Positions 43,557 through 53,131 of a DNA stretch of 64,000 nucleotides are shown one piece after another. The translations under genes were made by a program, and so were the position numbers. This stretch comes from CBDEUK01 sp965250225 (GTDB taxonomy: Bacteria > Pseudomonadota > Gammaproteobacteria > Eutrophobiales > Eutrophobiaceae): positions 180,698-244,697 of the forward strand of contig CBDFNQ010000036.1 of the NCBI GenBank assembly GCA_965250225.1, in the 5' to 3' direction. Position 1 is the first letter of the stretch; each line of letters begins with the position of its first letter. The notes beneath the pieces are model-generated. The model saw only the letters and a list, made by a program, of their open reading frames with translations. It did no database searches and was not told where the DNA came from.

Positions 43557-43877
43557 TTACACATCAACAACTTCGTTGTTGGATTTAAAAAAGCGAACTT
43601 TTTGGCCATCTTCCAGATATTTAATACCGACGCGATCAGGACGATTTGAGATCGGGTTCCAAATTGCTACATTGGAAGCATGAATTGCTGCTTCTTTTTC
43701 AACAATACCGCCTGGCACTCCTTGAGCAGGATTGCCCTTAGTATGTCGCTTGATCATATTAACGTTCTCAACAATTACCTGGTCATCTTCAGCCAATACA
43801 TTTAATACGATGCCACGCTTGTTTTTATCTTTACCAGCAAGTATCGCAACTTCATCACCTTTACGTATCTTCTGCAT
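43557..43877 (-). CDS. rplX: 50S ribosomal protein L24
   Basis: 106 aa with an N-terminal KOW motif (KIRKGDEVAILAGKDKNKRG, residues 3-22). Nucleates 50S assembly at the 5' end of 23S rRNA. Conserved NMIKRHTKGNPAQG. Two bp downstream of rplN. Confidence 0.98.
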   Translation of the reverse strand: MQKIRKGDEVAILAGKDKNKRGIVLNVLAEDDQVIVENVNMIKRHTKGNPAQGVPGGIVEKEAAIHASNVAIWNPISNRPDRVGIKYLEDGQKVRFFKSNNEVVDV

Positions 43878-43879
43878 GA

Positions 43880-44248
43880 CTAGAGTACCTCCGGTGCTAA
43901 AGAAACTATCTTCATGAATTTTTCACCACGAAGTTCCCGTGTTACCGGGCCAAAGATACGTGTACCAATCGGTTGCAGCTGACCATTCAGTATTACTGCA
44001 GCGTTACCATCAAAACGAATAGATGAACCATCTGGACGACGTACTGCTTTTTTTGTACGTACAACCACTGCATTATAGACTTCGCCCTTTTTAACTTTGC
44101 CACGAGGAATAGCTTCTTTAATGGTTACTTTAATAACATCACCCACGCGCGCATAGCGGCGCTTGGATCCACCCAAAACTTTAACGCACATCACTCTCCT
44201 GGCTCCGCTGTTATCAGCGGCAGAAAGCATTGTTTGCATCTGTATCAT
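43880..44248 (-). CDS. rplN: 50S ribosomal protein L14
   Basis: 122 aa beta-barrel protein at the subunit interface. MIQMQTMLSAADNSGARRVM start and GTRIFGPVTRELR near the end are diagnostic. Normal length. Lies 46 bp after rpsQ, the second largest gap in this part of the operon. Confidence 0.98.
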   Translation of the reverse strand: MIQMQTMLSAADNSGARRVMCVKVLGGSKRRYARVGDVIKVTIKEAIPRGKVKKGEVYNAVVVRTKKAVRRPDGSSIRFDGNAAVILNGQLQPIGTRIFGPVTRELRGEKFMKIVSLAPEVL

Positions 44249-44294
44249 GTGCGTACTCCTATCATTCTCTTAATTTATAATGCGTTAATTTAAA

Positions 44295-44561
44295 TCAAAC
44301 TTCTTGTGCCCTGGTTAGAACTTTTTGCAATGACCACGACTTGTTTTTTGACAGTGGTCTGGAAGATTCAATAATAACCAGATCGCCTTCATTGCATTCG
44401 TTTGTTTCATCATGCGCCAACAACTTAGTGCTCTTGCTATGATATTTTCCGTAAAGTGGGTGTTTAACTGTACGCTTAATCATTACAGCAATGGTCTTAT
44501 CCATTTTATTACTCACTACCGTTCCGGTCAGAGTCCTGGCTGTTTTCTTATCTTCTGTCAT
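44295..44561 (-). CDS. rpsQ: 30S ribosomal protein S17
   Basis: 88-aa OB-fold protein, a little longer than the E. coli 84. LTGTVVSNKMDKTIAVMIKR (11-30) and GDLVIIESSRPLSKNKSW are conserved and bind the 5' domain of 16S rRNA. Three bp after rpmC. Confidence 0.98.
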   Translation of the reverse strand: MTEDKKTARTLTGTVVSNKMDKTIAVMIKRTVKHPLYGKYHSKSTKLLAHDETNECNEGDLVIIESSRPLSKNKSWSLQKVLTRAQEV

Positions 44562-44564
44562 TAC

Positions 44565-44777
44565 TTATTCGCCCTGGGTCTCTTGACTACTGATACCCTT
44601 TTCACTTAATAAGGTTTTTACGCGCGCAATCTGGCGGCGTACTCGTTTTACTTCACTGGGTTTTGTTAATTGGCCAGTACCTTTTTGCATACGAAAATTG
44701 AATTGTTCACGTAATAAAGCAATTAGTTCTTTATTCAAATCATCGAATGATTTTTCTCTTAATTCTGCCGTATTCAT
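44565..44777 (-). CDS. rpmC: 50S ribosomal protein L29
   Basis: 70 aa, two-helix protein at the tunnel exit where SRP and trigger factor dock. LNKELIALLREQFNFRMQ and VRRQIARVKTLLSEK are typical. The ATG overlaps the rplP stop by one base (TAATG). A short QETQGE tail extends beyond the E. coli 63 aa. Confidence 0.97.
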   Translation of the reverse strand: MNTAELREKSFDDLNKELIALLREQFNFRMQKGTGQLTKPSEVKRVRRQIARVKTLLSEKGISSQETQGE

Positions 44778-45190
44778 TACATCAATGTCCTTTCAACAAA
44801 CTTTGTTTTAAGTGGTAACTTTGCAGCTGCCAACTCAAATGCTTCGCGTGCCAGATCTTCAGGAACACCTTCTATTTCATACAACATTCTGCCAGGCTGG
44901 ATCTGTGCTACCCAGTATTCAACATTACCTTTACCTTTGCCCTGACGAACTTCCAATGGTTTCTTGGTGATCGGCTTATCTGGAAAAATACGGATCCATA
45001 TCTTCGCACCACGTTTTACCTTACGTGTAATGGTGCGACGTGCAGCCTCAATCTGACGTGAAGTAATACGACCCCGCCCAACTGCTTTTAATCCATACTC
45101 ACCAAAGCTGACCTTATTACCAACAGTGGCTTGACCACGGTTACGGCCTTTAAATTGTTTTCTAAACTTTGTTCTTTTAGGTAATAACAC
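44777..45190 (-). CDS. rplP: 50S ribosomal protein L16
   Basis: 137 aa. MLLPKRTKFRKQFKGRNRG start and the GKGKGNVEYWVAQIQPGRML block that reaches the peptidyl-transferase/A-site region are conserved. R81-type hydroxylation region present. Coupled to rpmC by a stop/start overlap. Confidence 0.98.
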   Translation of the reverse strand: MLLPKRTKFRKQFKGRNRGQATVGNKVSFGEYGLKAVGRGRITSRQIEAARRTITRKVKRGAKIWIRIFPDKPITKKPLEVRQGKGKGNVEYWVAQIQPGRMLYEIEGVPEDLAREAFELAAAKLPLKTKFVERTLM

Positions 45191-45216
45191 GATGGACTCC
45201 CACGCTCACTAGCCGA

Positions 45217-45900
45217 CTACGCTTTGCCAGCCGCTTCTGTTGATTCAGCTTCTGCTTCAACAGTATCCGGTTGACTATAAACCTCACCTTTGAAGATCCA
45301 CACCTTGATGCCAATCACACCGTATGTGGTGTTTGAGCGGGCAGTACCATAATCAATATCTGCTCTTAAAGTATGCAGTGGCACTCTGCCTTCGCGATAC
45401 CATTCAGAACGGGCAATCTCAGCACCATTCAAACGACCCGCAACATTGATCTTGATGCCTTGTGCACCAAGACGCATGGTGTTGGTAACAGCGCGTTTCA
45501 TGGCACGACGAAACATAATCCGTCGTTCAATCTGTTGCGCAACGCTTTCAGCCACCAAATGTGCATCCATTTCAGGTTTACGAATTTCTTCAACACTGAC
45601 ATGAGCAGGCACACCCATCATCTTTGAGATTTCCTTACGCAGACGATCAATATCTTCACCCTTCTTGCCAATCACAATACCTGGGCGTGCTGTATGAATG
45701 ATCACGCGGGCATTATTTGCAGGACGCTCAATCTGAATACGACTCACCGAAGCATTGGATAATTTGCTTTTCAGAAAATCACGCACTTCCATATCGACAT
45801 GCAAAAAATTAGCATAATCCTTGGTATCTGCATACCATGTGGAAGTCCAGTCCTTAATGATCCCCAGACGCATTCCTATTGGATGTACTTTTTGACCCAT
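45217..45900 (-). CDS. rpsC: 30S ribosomal protein S3
   Basis: 227 aa. N-terminal KH type II domain with the GxxG loop GKKG in RPGIVIGKKGEDIDRLRKEI (20 residues), and C-terminal domain with WYREGRVPLHTLRADIDYGT (20) and GVIGIKVWIFKGE. Forms the mRNA entry channel and has helicase activity with S4 and S5. The tail is acidic/alanine-rich. Confidence 0.98.
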   Translation of the reverse strand: MGQKVHPIGMRLGIIKDWTSTWYADTKDYANFLHVDMEVRDFLKSKLSNASVSRIQIERPANNARVIIHTARPGIVIGKKGEDIDRLRKEISKMMGVPAHVSVEEIRKPEMDAHLVAESVAQQIERRIMFRRAMKRAVTNTMRLGAQGIKINVAGRLNGAEIARSEWYREGRVPLHTLRADIDYGTARSNTTYGVIGIKVWIFKGEVYSQPDTVEAEAESTEAAGKA

Positions 45901-45914
45901 AAGTCTCTACTCTA

Positions 45915-46247
45915 TTAAGTTTCTGCAACCGTCACGGTCAGGTGACTGGTACGTTTTATAATTCTATCGGCACGACCACGTGCACGTGGACGCAAACGCT
46001 TTAAAGTTGGTCCAACATCAACAAAAATCTTCTCAACTTTTAATTCATCAATATCTGCACCATCGTTATGTTCCGCATTGGCAATCGCAGACAATAATAA
46101 TTTTTTAATAATCACTGCGGCCTTCTTGTTACTGAAGGTTAATAAATCAAGTGCTTTATCAACTTGCAAGCCACGGACTTGATCCGCCACCAAACGCACT
46201 TTCTGCGGTGATATGTGCGAATGTCGTAATTTTGCGCTCGTAGACAT
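45915..46247 (-). CDS. rplV: 50S ribosomal protein L22
   Basis: 110 aa, as in E. coli. The SPQKVRLVADQVRG motif and the long beta-hairpin that lines the exit tunnel (PTLKRLRPRARGRADRIIKR, 20 residues) are intact; no deletion of the macrolide-resistance type is apparent. Confidence 0.98.
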   Translation of the reverse strand: MSTSAKLRHSHISPQKVRLVADQVRGLQVDKALDLLTFSNKKAAVIIKKLLLSAIANAEHNDGADIDELKVEKIFVDVGPTLKRLRPRARGRADRIIKRTSHLTVTVAET

Positions 46248-46252
46248 AATCT

Positions 46253-46525
46253 TTATTTACCTTTTCTGTCCGCCTGATGTCCACGAAATGTGCGGGTCAA
46301 TGCAAATTCACCGAGTTTGTGGCCGACCATATTTTCAGTAATGTAAACCGGCATATGATCACGACCATTGTGTACGGCAATTGTTAAACCAACCATATTT
46401 GGAATCACCATGGAACGGCGCGACCAGGTTTTAATTGGACGTTTATCATTACTCTCTCTGGCAGTCTCAACCTTAGCCATCAAATGATGATCAATAAAAG
46501 GACCTTTTCTAATTGAACGTGGCAC
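46253..46525 (-). CDS. rpsS: 30S ribosomal protein S19
   Basis: 90 aa; MPRSIRKGPFIDHHLM start, WSRRSMVIPNMVGLTIAVHN (20 residues) and VGHKLGEFALTRTFRGH are diagnostic. Forms the 30S head with S13. Fourteen bp after rplB. Confidence 0.98.
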   Translation of the reverse strand: MPRSIRKGPFIDHHLMAKVETARESNDKRPIKTWSRRSMVIPNMVGLTIAVHNGRDHMPVYITENMVGHKLGEFALTRTFRGHQADRKGK

Positions 46526-46539
46526 TATCTTTTTCCCCG

Positions 46540-47361
46540 TTATTTCTTACGACGGATAATTAATGAATCCGTACGTTTGTTCTTGCGTGTTTTATAACCT
46601 TTGGTAGGAGTACCCCAGGGCGTAACCGGGTGACGACCACCTGAGGTACGACCTTCACCACCACCATGTGGATGATCAACTGGGTTCATAGCAACACCGC
46701 GAACAGTTGGACGAACACCGCGCCAGCGCTTTGCACCAGCTTTACCCAATTTACGTAATGAATGCTCACCATTGCTCACTTCACCAATCGTCGCACGACA
46801 ATCTGATAATACTTTACGCATTTCACCTGAACGTAGGCGCAAGGTTGCATGGTTACCTTCTCTTGCAACAAGCTGCACCGTTGCACCAGCACTGCGCGCT
46901 AATTGCGCACCTTTTTTTGGCTTCAGTTCTATACAGTGAACCATGGTACCAATTGGAATATTTTTGAGTGGCAAACAGTTTCCTGGTTTTATCTCAACCC
47001 CGACACCTGACATCAATACATCACCTTGTTTAATGCCATTTGGCGCGATGATATAACGACGCTCACCATCTACAAATAACATCAAGGCAATATGGGCACT
47101 ACGATTAGGATCGTATTCAATACGTTCCACTTTTGCAGCAACACCGTCTTTATCTCGTTTAAAATCAATAATGCGATAACGTTGTTTCGCACCACCACCG
47201 CGATGACGCACAGTAATGCGACCATTGTTATTGCGGCCTGATTTTTTACTTTGTTGCTCCAGCAGTGGCCCATACGGCTCACCTTTGTGCAACTCAGGGC
47301 TGACCACCTTGACCATGGAACGACGGCCAGGCGATGTTGGTTTTGGATTTACTAATGCCAT
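46540..47361 (-). CDS. rplB: 50S ribosomal protein L2
   Basis: 273 aa, equal to E. coli. NGRITVRHRGGGAKQRYRII (20) marks the RNA-binding domain and VAMNPVDHPHGGGEGRTSGG (20) includes the conserved histidine near the peptidyl-transferase centre. One base separates it from rplW. Confidence 0.98.
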   Translation of the reverse strand: MALVNPKPTSPGRRSMVKVVSPELHKGEPYGPLLEQQSKKSGRNNNGRITVRHRGGGAKQRYRIIDFKRDKDGVAAKVERIEYDPNRSAHIALMLFVDGERRYIIAPNGIKQGDVLMSGVGVEIKPGNCLPLKNIPIGTMVHCIELKPKKGAQLARSAGATVQLVAREGNHATLRLRSGEMRKVLSDCRATIGEVSNGEHSLRKLGKAGAKRWRGVRPTVRGVAMNPVDHPHGGGEGRTSGGRHPVTPWGTPTKGYKTRKNKRTDSLIIRRKK

Positions 47362-47362
47362 C

Positions 47363-47659
47363 TCACTGTGCCCCCATAAAATCTATATCAAAGCCTGGCT
47401 TCAATTTAACGTAGGCTTTTTTCCAGTCAGAACGACTACCTAATCTTTGACCAAAACGCTTCTGTTTACCTTTTACATTTAGAACTTGAACCGAGGCCAC
47501 TTCAACATCGAACATTAATTCAACCGCTGCTTTCACTTCTTCTTTGCTCGCGTCGGTTCTAACTTTAAAGGTAACCTGATTATGGAGTTCTGCCGCTATG
47601 GTGCTTTTCTCTGTTACTCGTGGTTCCAGCAAGATATTCATTAGTCGTTCTTGATTCAT
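47363..47659 (-). CDS. rplW: 50S ribosomal protein L23
   Basis: 98 aa from the ATG at 47659 (MNQERLMNILLEPRVTEKST), which overlaps the rplD stop as ATGA; a GTG three codons upstream is an alternative. EPRVTEKS and the tunnel-exit loop GKQKRFGQRLGSRSDWKKAY are conserved. Docking site for trigger factor. Confidence 0.97.
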   Translation of the reverse strand: MNQERLMNILLEPRVTEKSTIAAELHNQVTFKVRTDASKEEVKAAVELMFDVEVASVQVLNVKGKQKRFGQRLGSRSDWKKAYVKLKPGFDIDFMGAQ

Positions 47660-48273
47660 TTCAACCACGCCTCTACTTTTTCCAGTGCTGCTTTGGTCAT
47701 CAATATTTTATCAAAACCAACCAGCAAATAAGGATCAATTTCAGCGGTGTCAATCACATCTACATGGGGAATGTTACGCGCGGACAAAAACAGATTTTCT
47801 GTCACTTCATCCGTCACAATCAATACTTCTTGCAAGGACAAAGATTTTAATTGTTCCAGCATTAATTTGGTTTTTGCTTCTTTTGGTTCAAGCTTATCGA
47901 TGATCAATAATCGTTCATTCCGAACAAGCTCTGACAAGATCGAGCGCAAAGCACCTCGGTACATTTTCTTATTCAGTTTTTGCTCAAAACTTCTTTGTTT
48001 GGCTGCGAAAGTCACGCCACCGCCACGCCAGATTGGGCTACGGATGGTACCAGCACGAGCACGACCTGTACCTTTTTGGCGCCAGGGTTTTTTACCACCG
48101 CCGCGTACTTCAGCACGTGTTTTTTGTGCCTTGGTTCCAGAACGTGATCCGGCCATATAAGCAACAACTGCCTGATGTACCAAAGACTCATTGTATTCAG
48201 CAGCAAACACTGAATCTGAGACATCCAGCTTGGCTGTGCTTTTTTTGCCTGATGTGTGTAATGTTAATTGCAT
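47656..48273 (-). CDS. rplD: 50S ribosomal protein L4
   Basis: 205 aa. The tunnel loop GGGKKPWRQKGTGRARAGTI (20) with RSPIWRGGG is intact, so no macrolide-type change is evident. In E. coli L4 also represses the S10 operon; here no separate S10 leader exists because rpsJ follows tuf by 5 bp, so that control may be absent or different. Confidence 0.98.
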   Translation of the reverse strand: MQLTLHTSGKKSTAKLDVSDSVFAAEYNESLVHQAVVAYMAGSRSGTKAQKTRAEVRGGGKKPWRQKGTGRARAGTIRSPIWRGGGVTFAAKQRSFEQKLNKKMYRGALRSILSELVRNERLLIIDKLEPKEAKTKLMLEQLKSLSLQEVLIVTDEVTENLFLSARNIPHVDVIDTAEIDPYLLVGFDKILMTKAALEKVEAWLK

Positions 48274-48288
48274 GATCGTTATCTATCG

Positions 48289-48933
48289 TTATCTTTTTAC
48301 TTTAACAGTCGGCTTAACCAGTACTGTTCCACCTTTGGAACCTGGTACTGAACCTTTAATCAAAAGTAAGTTACGTTCGTTATCTACTCGGACAATCTCC
48401 AGGTTTTGCGTCGTGCGTTTTACATTACCCATATGACCTGACATTTTTTTACCTTTAAAAACACGACCCGGTGTTTGGCATTGCCCTATAGAACCAGGAG
48501 CACGATGCGAAATGGAGTTACCATGACTCATTCGTTGATGACTGAAATTATGACGTTTGATAACTCCAGCAAAACCTTTACCGATACTGGTACCAGTCAC
48601 GTCAACCTTTTGTCCATCTTCAAACATATCGACTTTCAGTTCGACACCGGGATTTAAGTCTGCGCCCTCATCTTCATTCAGACGATACTCAAGCAGACCT
48701 TCAGCTGTTTCAACTTCGGTCTTGGCGAGTAGGCCAGCAGATGGTTTGGATATTTTGCTAGCCTTCTTCTGTCCATAGGCAACCTGAATAGCACGATAAC
48801 CCTGTTTTGCTTCATCTGTCATTGCAGTAACCCGGTTTGCCGCTGCTTCGATGACCGTCACAGGAATAGAAACGCCATCTTCAGTGAAGATGCGTGTCAT
48901 GCCACGTTTATGTCCAATAATACCAATTGCCAC
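48289..48933 (-). CDS. rplC: 50S ribosomal protein L3
   Basis: 214 aa. MAIGIIGHKRGMTRIFTEDG start and the long loop HRAPGSIGQCQTPGRVFKGK (20) whose glutamine is the PrmB methylation site in E. coli. Close to the peptidyl-transferase centre; no pleuromutilin-type change can be judged by eye. Confidence 0.98.
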   Translation of the reverse strand: MAIGIIGHKRGMTRIFTEDGVSIPVTVIEAAANRVTAMTDEAKQGYRAIQVAYGQKKASKISKPSAGLLAKTEVETAEGLLEYRLNEDEGADLNPGVELKVDMFEDGQKVDVTGTSIGKGFAGVIKRHNFSHQRMSHGNSISHRAPGSIGQCQTPGRVFKGKKMSGHMGNVKRTTQNLEIVRVDNERNLLLIKGSVPGSKGGTVLVKPTVKVKR

Positions 48934-48947
48934 GTTTCTAACCCTTA

Positions 48948-49262
48948 TTAGTTCAGTTTAATTTGCACATCGACACCGGCCGCCAGATCCAGCTTCATCA
49001 ATGCGTCAACAGTTTTATCTGTTGGGTTGATGATATCCAGCAAACGTTTATGAGTACGGATCTCATATTGGTCTCGTGCATCTTTATTGACATGAGGAGA
49101 AATCAATACCGTAAACCGTTCTTTCTTGGTGGGTAACGGAATCGGTCCTTTCACCTGAGCACCTGTGCGTCTCGCGGTCTCGACAATCTCACGAGTCGAT
49201 TGGTCGATCAGACGATGATCAAATGCCTTCAGGCGAATACGTATGATTTGCTGTTCAGTCAT
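48948..49262 (-). CDS. rpsJ: 30S ribosomal protein S10 (NusE)
   Basis: 104 aa. IRIRLKAFDHRLIDQSTREI (20) and VKGPIPLPTKKERFTVLISP (20) are conserved. S10 is also the antitermination factor NusE that couples NusG/RNAP to ribosomes. Only 5 bp from tuf, so the S10 genes are read through from the str operon. Confidence 0.98.
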   Translation of the reverse strand: MTEQQIIRIRLKAFDHRLIDQSTREIVETARRTGAQVKGPIPLPTKKERFTVLISPHVNKDARDQYEIRTHKRLLDIINPTDKTVDALMKLDLAAGVDVQIKLN

Positions 49263-49267
49263 GCCTC

Positions 49268-50458
49268 TTACTCAATTATTTTGGATACAACACCGGCACC
49301 CACGGTACGTCCACCTTCACGAATAGCAAAGCGTAAGCCTTCTTCCATCGCAATCGGGTTGATCAGTTTCACCGTCATCTTCACGTTATCACCAGGCATC
49401 ACCATCTCAGTGCCACTCGGTAATTCACACGCACCCGTCACGTCCGTTGTCCGGAAATAAAACTGCGGACGGTAATTAGCAAAAAAGGGCGTATGACGAC
49501 CTCCCTCATCTTTCGATAACACGTATATCTCGGTCTCAAAATGTGTGTGCGGCGTAATAGAACCCGGTGCACACAGAACCTGTCCTCGCTCCACTTCTTC
49601 TCGCTTCGTACCACGCAGTAACACACCCACGTTGTCACCAGCCTGACCTTCGTCCAATAACTTGCGAAACATTTCAACACCGGTACACGTCGTCTTTTGG
49701 GTCTCTTTAATGCCGACAATCTCCATGTCATCGCCAACGTGCACAATCCCGCGTTCCACTCGACCGGTCACCACCGTGCCACGACCCGATATAGAGAACA
49801 CATCCTCAATCGGCATCAAAAACGGTTGGTCTACCGGGCGTTCAGGGATCGGAATGTAGTCGTCCATCGCCGCAACCAGCTTTTCAATCGACGGAATACC
49901 AATATCACTGGTGTCACCTTCAATCGCTTTTAAGGCTGAGCCCGTGATAATGGGTGTGTCATCGCCAGGGAATTCGTAGGCGTCCAACAATTCACGCACT
50001 TCCATTTCAACCAGTTCCAACAACTCAGCATCGTCCACCTGGTCAGCTTTGTTCAAATACACCACAACAAAAGGCACACCAACCTGACGCGATAACAGAA
50101 TGTGTTCCCGAGTCTGCGGCATTGGGCCATCGGCTGCTGAACACACCAGAATAGCTCCGTCCATTTGTGCCGCTCCCGTGATCATGTTCTTCACATAATC
50201 GGCGTGACCCGGACAATCTACGTGCGCGTAGTGACGTATGTCACTTTCGTACTCAACGTGCGCTGTCGCGATCGTAATACCGCGTTCTCGCTCTTCTGGT
50301 GCGTTATCGATCTGATCGTAGGCCTTTACCTCACCACCATGTTTCTCCGACATGATCTTGGTGATCGCCGCCGTTAAGGTCGTCTTACCATGGTCTACGT
50401 GACCAATTGTGCCCACATTTACATGCGGTTTCGTTCGTTCGAATTTTTCCTTGGACAC
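49268..50458 (-). CDS. tuf: Elongation factor Tu
   Basis: 396 aa. G-domain motifs GHVDHGKT (19-26), DCPGHADY (81-88) and NKAD (136-139); beta-barrel domains 2 and 3 follow with the normal C-terminal REGGRTVGAGVVSKIIE. Delivers aminoacyl-tRNA to the ribosome. Base composition is noticeably more GC-rich than neighbours, as common for tuf. Many gammaproteobacteria have a second copy near secE/nusG, outside this window. Confidence 0.98.
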   Translation of the reverse strand: MSKEKFERTKPHVNVGTIGHVDHGKTTLTAAITKIMSEKHGGEVKAYDQIDNAPEERERGITIATAHVEYESDIRHYAHVDCPGHADYVKNMITGAAQMDGAILVCSAADGPMPQTREHILLSRQVGVPFVVVYLNKADQVDDAELLELVEMEVRELLDAYEFPGDDTPIITGSALKAIEGDTSDIGIPSIEKLVAAMDDYIPIPERPVDQPFLMPIEDVFSISGRGTVVTGRVERGIVHVGDDMEIVGIKETQKTTCTGVEMFRKLLDEGQAGDNVGVLLRGTKREEVERGQVLCAPGSITPHTHFETEIYVLSKDEGGRHTPFFANYRPQFYFRTTDVTGACELPSGTEMVMPGDNVKMTVKLINPIAMEEGLRFAIREGGRTVGAGVVSKIIE

Positions 50459-50498
50459 GGCTTATACCTCGCTATCTTTTTAGTCGTTGTACTGTAAA

Positions 50499-52601
50499 TT
50501 AATGATTCTTTGCTACGATGCCTTCCGCAATATTCGGCGGCACCTGATTATAATGACCAAATTCCATGGTATATGTGGCTCGACCCTGAGTTGCTGAACG
50601 CAAATCAGTTGCATAACCAAACATTTCCGACAAAGGCACTTCTGCCCGAATAACTTTTCCTGCAGGAGATTCTTCGGTTCCGTGATGAATTCCACGGCGG
50701 CGATTCAGATCGCCGGTTACTGCACCGAGATAATCTTCTGGTGTGACGATTTCAACTTTCATCATAGGTTCCAGTAGAACGGCATCGGCCCGGGCCGCAC
50801 CTTCTTTGAATCCTATGGAGCCGGCGATTTTAAACGCCATTTCGTTCGAGTCAACATCATGATACGAACCATCGTATAAAGTCACTTTGACATCGACCAT
50901 AGGGTATCCAGCAAGGACACCGTTCATCATTTGTTCCTGGACACCTTTATCAATAGCACCAATATATTCCTTCGGTACAACACCGCCGGCAATATTATTA
51001 ACAAACTCATAACCAGCACCGGATTCTTGTGGCTCAATCTTGAACACCACATGGCCATACTGACCACGGCCACCAGATTGGCGCACAAACTTACCTTCAG
51101 CTTTCTCCAGTGTCTTACGAATGGTTTCTCGGTAGGCTACTTGTGGTTTACCAATATTGGCTTCCACTTTAAATTCGCGCTTCATGCGATCCACGATAAT
51201 TTCTAGATGAAGCTCACCCATACCTGAGATAATAGTTTGGCCAGATTCTTCATCGGTATGGACACGGAATGAAGGGTCTTCCTGAGCCAGCTTGCTCAAT
51301 GCAATACCCATTTTCTCTTGGTCGGGTTTGGTTCTGGGCTCAACAGCCACAGAAATAACCGGTTCCGGGAATTCCATACGTTCTAGTGTGATCACTGCGT
51401 TTGGATCACATAAGGTATCACCGGTTGTTACATCTTTCAGACCAACAGCAGCAGCAATATCACCCGCATAGACCTCTTTGATCTCTTCACGAGAATTGGC
51501 ATGCATCTGCAATATACGACCAATGCGATCCTTCTTGCCTTTTATTGGATTGAACACAGAATCACCAGAAAACATAACACCGGAATAAACACGGAAAAAT
51601 GTCAGGTTGCCAACAAAGGGATCGGTTGCAATCTTAAAGGCCAGGGCGGCAAAGGGTTCTTCATCGGACGAATGTCTTACTGCTTCAGTTTCATCTTTAT
51701 CATCCAGGTGACCAGTAATGGCGGGAACATCAATGGGGGAAGGCATGTACTGAATAATGGCGTCGAGTAGACTTTGCACACCCTTGTTTTTGAATGCACT
51801 ACCACAGAATGCCGGCACAATTTCATTTGCCAATGTCCGTAGTCGAATACCCTCAATGATCTGTGCTTCTGTTAGCTCACTGGTTTCAAGATAAGTATTC
51901 ATCAATTTTTCATTGGCCTCAGCTGCCGCCTCGATCATCAGTTCACGGTATTTTGCAGCATCGGCCTTAAGCTGTTCGGGGATATCTCTTTGCTCAAACT
52001 TAACCCCCATGTTTTCATTTTCCCAATAAATTGCTTTCATGGTCACCAGATCAATCACACCTTCAAACTGCTCTTCTGCACCAATAGGCAATTGCATTGG
52101 TACAGCATGACTGCCCAATCGCTGATGGATTTGTTCAATAACCCGAAGGAAATCAGCACCAGCACGATCCATCTTGTTGATAAAAGCTATACGCGGGACA
52201 TGATATTTATTAGCCTGATGCCAAACCGTTTCAGATTGCGGTTCAACACCACCAACAGCACAAAAGACTGCGCAGGTGCCATCCAGAACGCGTAACGAAC
52301 GCTCAACCTCAATAGTAAAGTCAACGTGCCCGGGAGTATCGATGATATTTATTCTGTGTTGTTCAAACTGGCTGGACATACCTTGCCAGAAACAGGTTGT
52401 GGCCGCAGAAGTGATAGTAATACCACGCTCCTGTTCTTGCTCCATCCAATCCATGGTGGCAGCACCGTCGTGTACTTCGCCTATCTTGTGCGAAACACCG
52501 GTATAAAACAGGATGCGTTCAGTCGCTGTTGTTTTACCCGCGTCAATATGGGCCATAATGCCGATATTGCGATAACGATTGATTGGGGTAATTCTGGCCA
52601 C
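50499..52601 (-). CDS. fusA: Elongation factor G
   Basis: 700-aa translocase. GTPase motifs AHIDAGKT (17-24), DTPGHVDF and NKMD; five-domain layout with the domain IV loop GGVVPKEYIGAID and GYPMVDVKVTLYDGSYHDVD (20) present. Length near E. coli (704). Between rpsG and tuf, the standard str-operon position. Confidence 0.98.
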   Translation of the reverse strand: MARITPINRYRNIGIMAHIDAGKTTATERILFYTGVSHKIGEVHDGAATMDWMEQEQERGITITSAATTCFWQGMSSQFEQHRINIIDTPGHVDFTIEVERSLRVLDGTCAVFCAVGGVEPQSETVWHQANKYHVPRIAFINKMDRAGADFLRVIEQIHQRLGSHAVPMQLPIGAEEQFEGVIDLVTMKAIYWENENMGVKFEQRDIPEQLKADAAKYRELMIEAAAEANEKLMNTYLETSELTEAQIIEGIRLRTLANEIVPAFCGSAFKNKGVQSLLDAIIQYMPSPIDVPAITGHLDDKDETEAVRHSSDEEPFAALAFKIATDPFVGNLTFFRVYSGVMFSGDSVFNPIKGKKDRIGRILQMHANSREEIKEVYAGDIAAAVGLKDVTTGDTLCDPNAVITLERMEFPEPVISVAVEPRTKPDQEKMGIALSKLAQEDPSFRVHTDEESGQTIISGMGELHLEIIVDRMKREFKVEANIGKPQVAYRETIRKTLEKAEGKFVRQSGGRGQYGHVVFKIEPQESGAGYEFVNNIAGGVVPKEYIGAIDKGVQEQMMNGVLAGYPMVDVKVTLYDGSYHDVDSNEMAFKIAGSIGFKEGAARADAVLLEPMMKVEIVTPEDYLGAVTGDLNRRRGIHHGTEESPAGKVIRAEVPLSEMFGYATDLRSATQGRATYTMEFGHYNQVPPNIAEGIVAKNH

Positions 52602-52640
52602 TGTTTTGCTCGATTATTATTAATAGTTAAAATTGTTCTG

Positions 52641-53111
52641 TTACCAACGAAAATGTGAGAAAGCCTTGTTGGCTTCTGCCATCTTATGTGTGTCTTCACG
52701 TTTCTTCATCGCATTGCCTTTCTTATCTGCTGCATCCATCAGTTCGCCTGCCAATCTCAAACCCATATTCTTTTCATTACGATTTTTTGCTGAGTCCACT
52801 AACCAGCGCATAGCCAGTGTGGCACTACGTTTGGGGCGAACCTCGATCGGTATTTGATAGGTCGCACCACCAACACGGCGAGAGCGCACCTCGACTAATG
52901 GTTTAACATTGTCCAAGGCCTGTTTAAAAGTATCTAAAGGTTCGCTACTGCCTTTTTCTGCGACAGTTTTCAGGGCACCATAAACAATACGTTCAGCGAC
53001 AGACTTCTTACCACTCTCCATGATCATATTGATAAATTTTGCCAAAATCTGATCACCAAACTTTGGATCTGGCAATATCTCTCTTTTTTCAGCGACTCTT
53101 CTTCTAGACAT
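52641..53111 (-). CDS. rpsG: 30S ribosomal protein S7
   Basis: 156 aa. MSRRRVAEKREILPDPKFGD (20) start, GGATYQIPIEVRPKRSATLA (20) and the beta-hairpin near the E-site are conserved. In E. coli S7 represses the str operon through the rpsL-rpsG spacer, here only 20 bp. Confidence 0.98.
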   Translation of the reverse strand: MSRRRVAEKREILPDPKFGDQILAKFINMIMESGKKSVAERIVYGALKTVAEKGSSEPLDTFKQALDNVKPLVEVRSRRVGGATYQIPIEVRPKRSATLAMRWLVDSAKNRNEKNMGLRLAGELMDAADKKGNAMKKREDTHKMAEANKAFSHFRW

Positions 53112-53131
53112 ATTCTTATTTCTCTAGCTAA

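Noticed and set aside
47747..48160. 137-codon plus-strand frame opposite rplD
   Set aside because: Antisense shadow of a conserved ribosomal protein gene.
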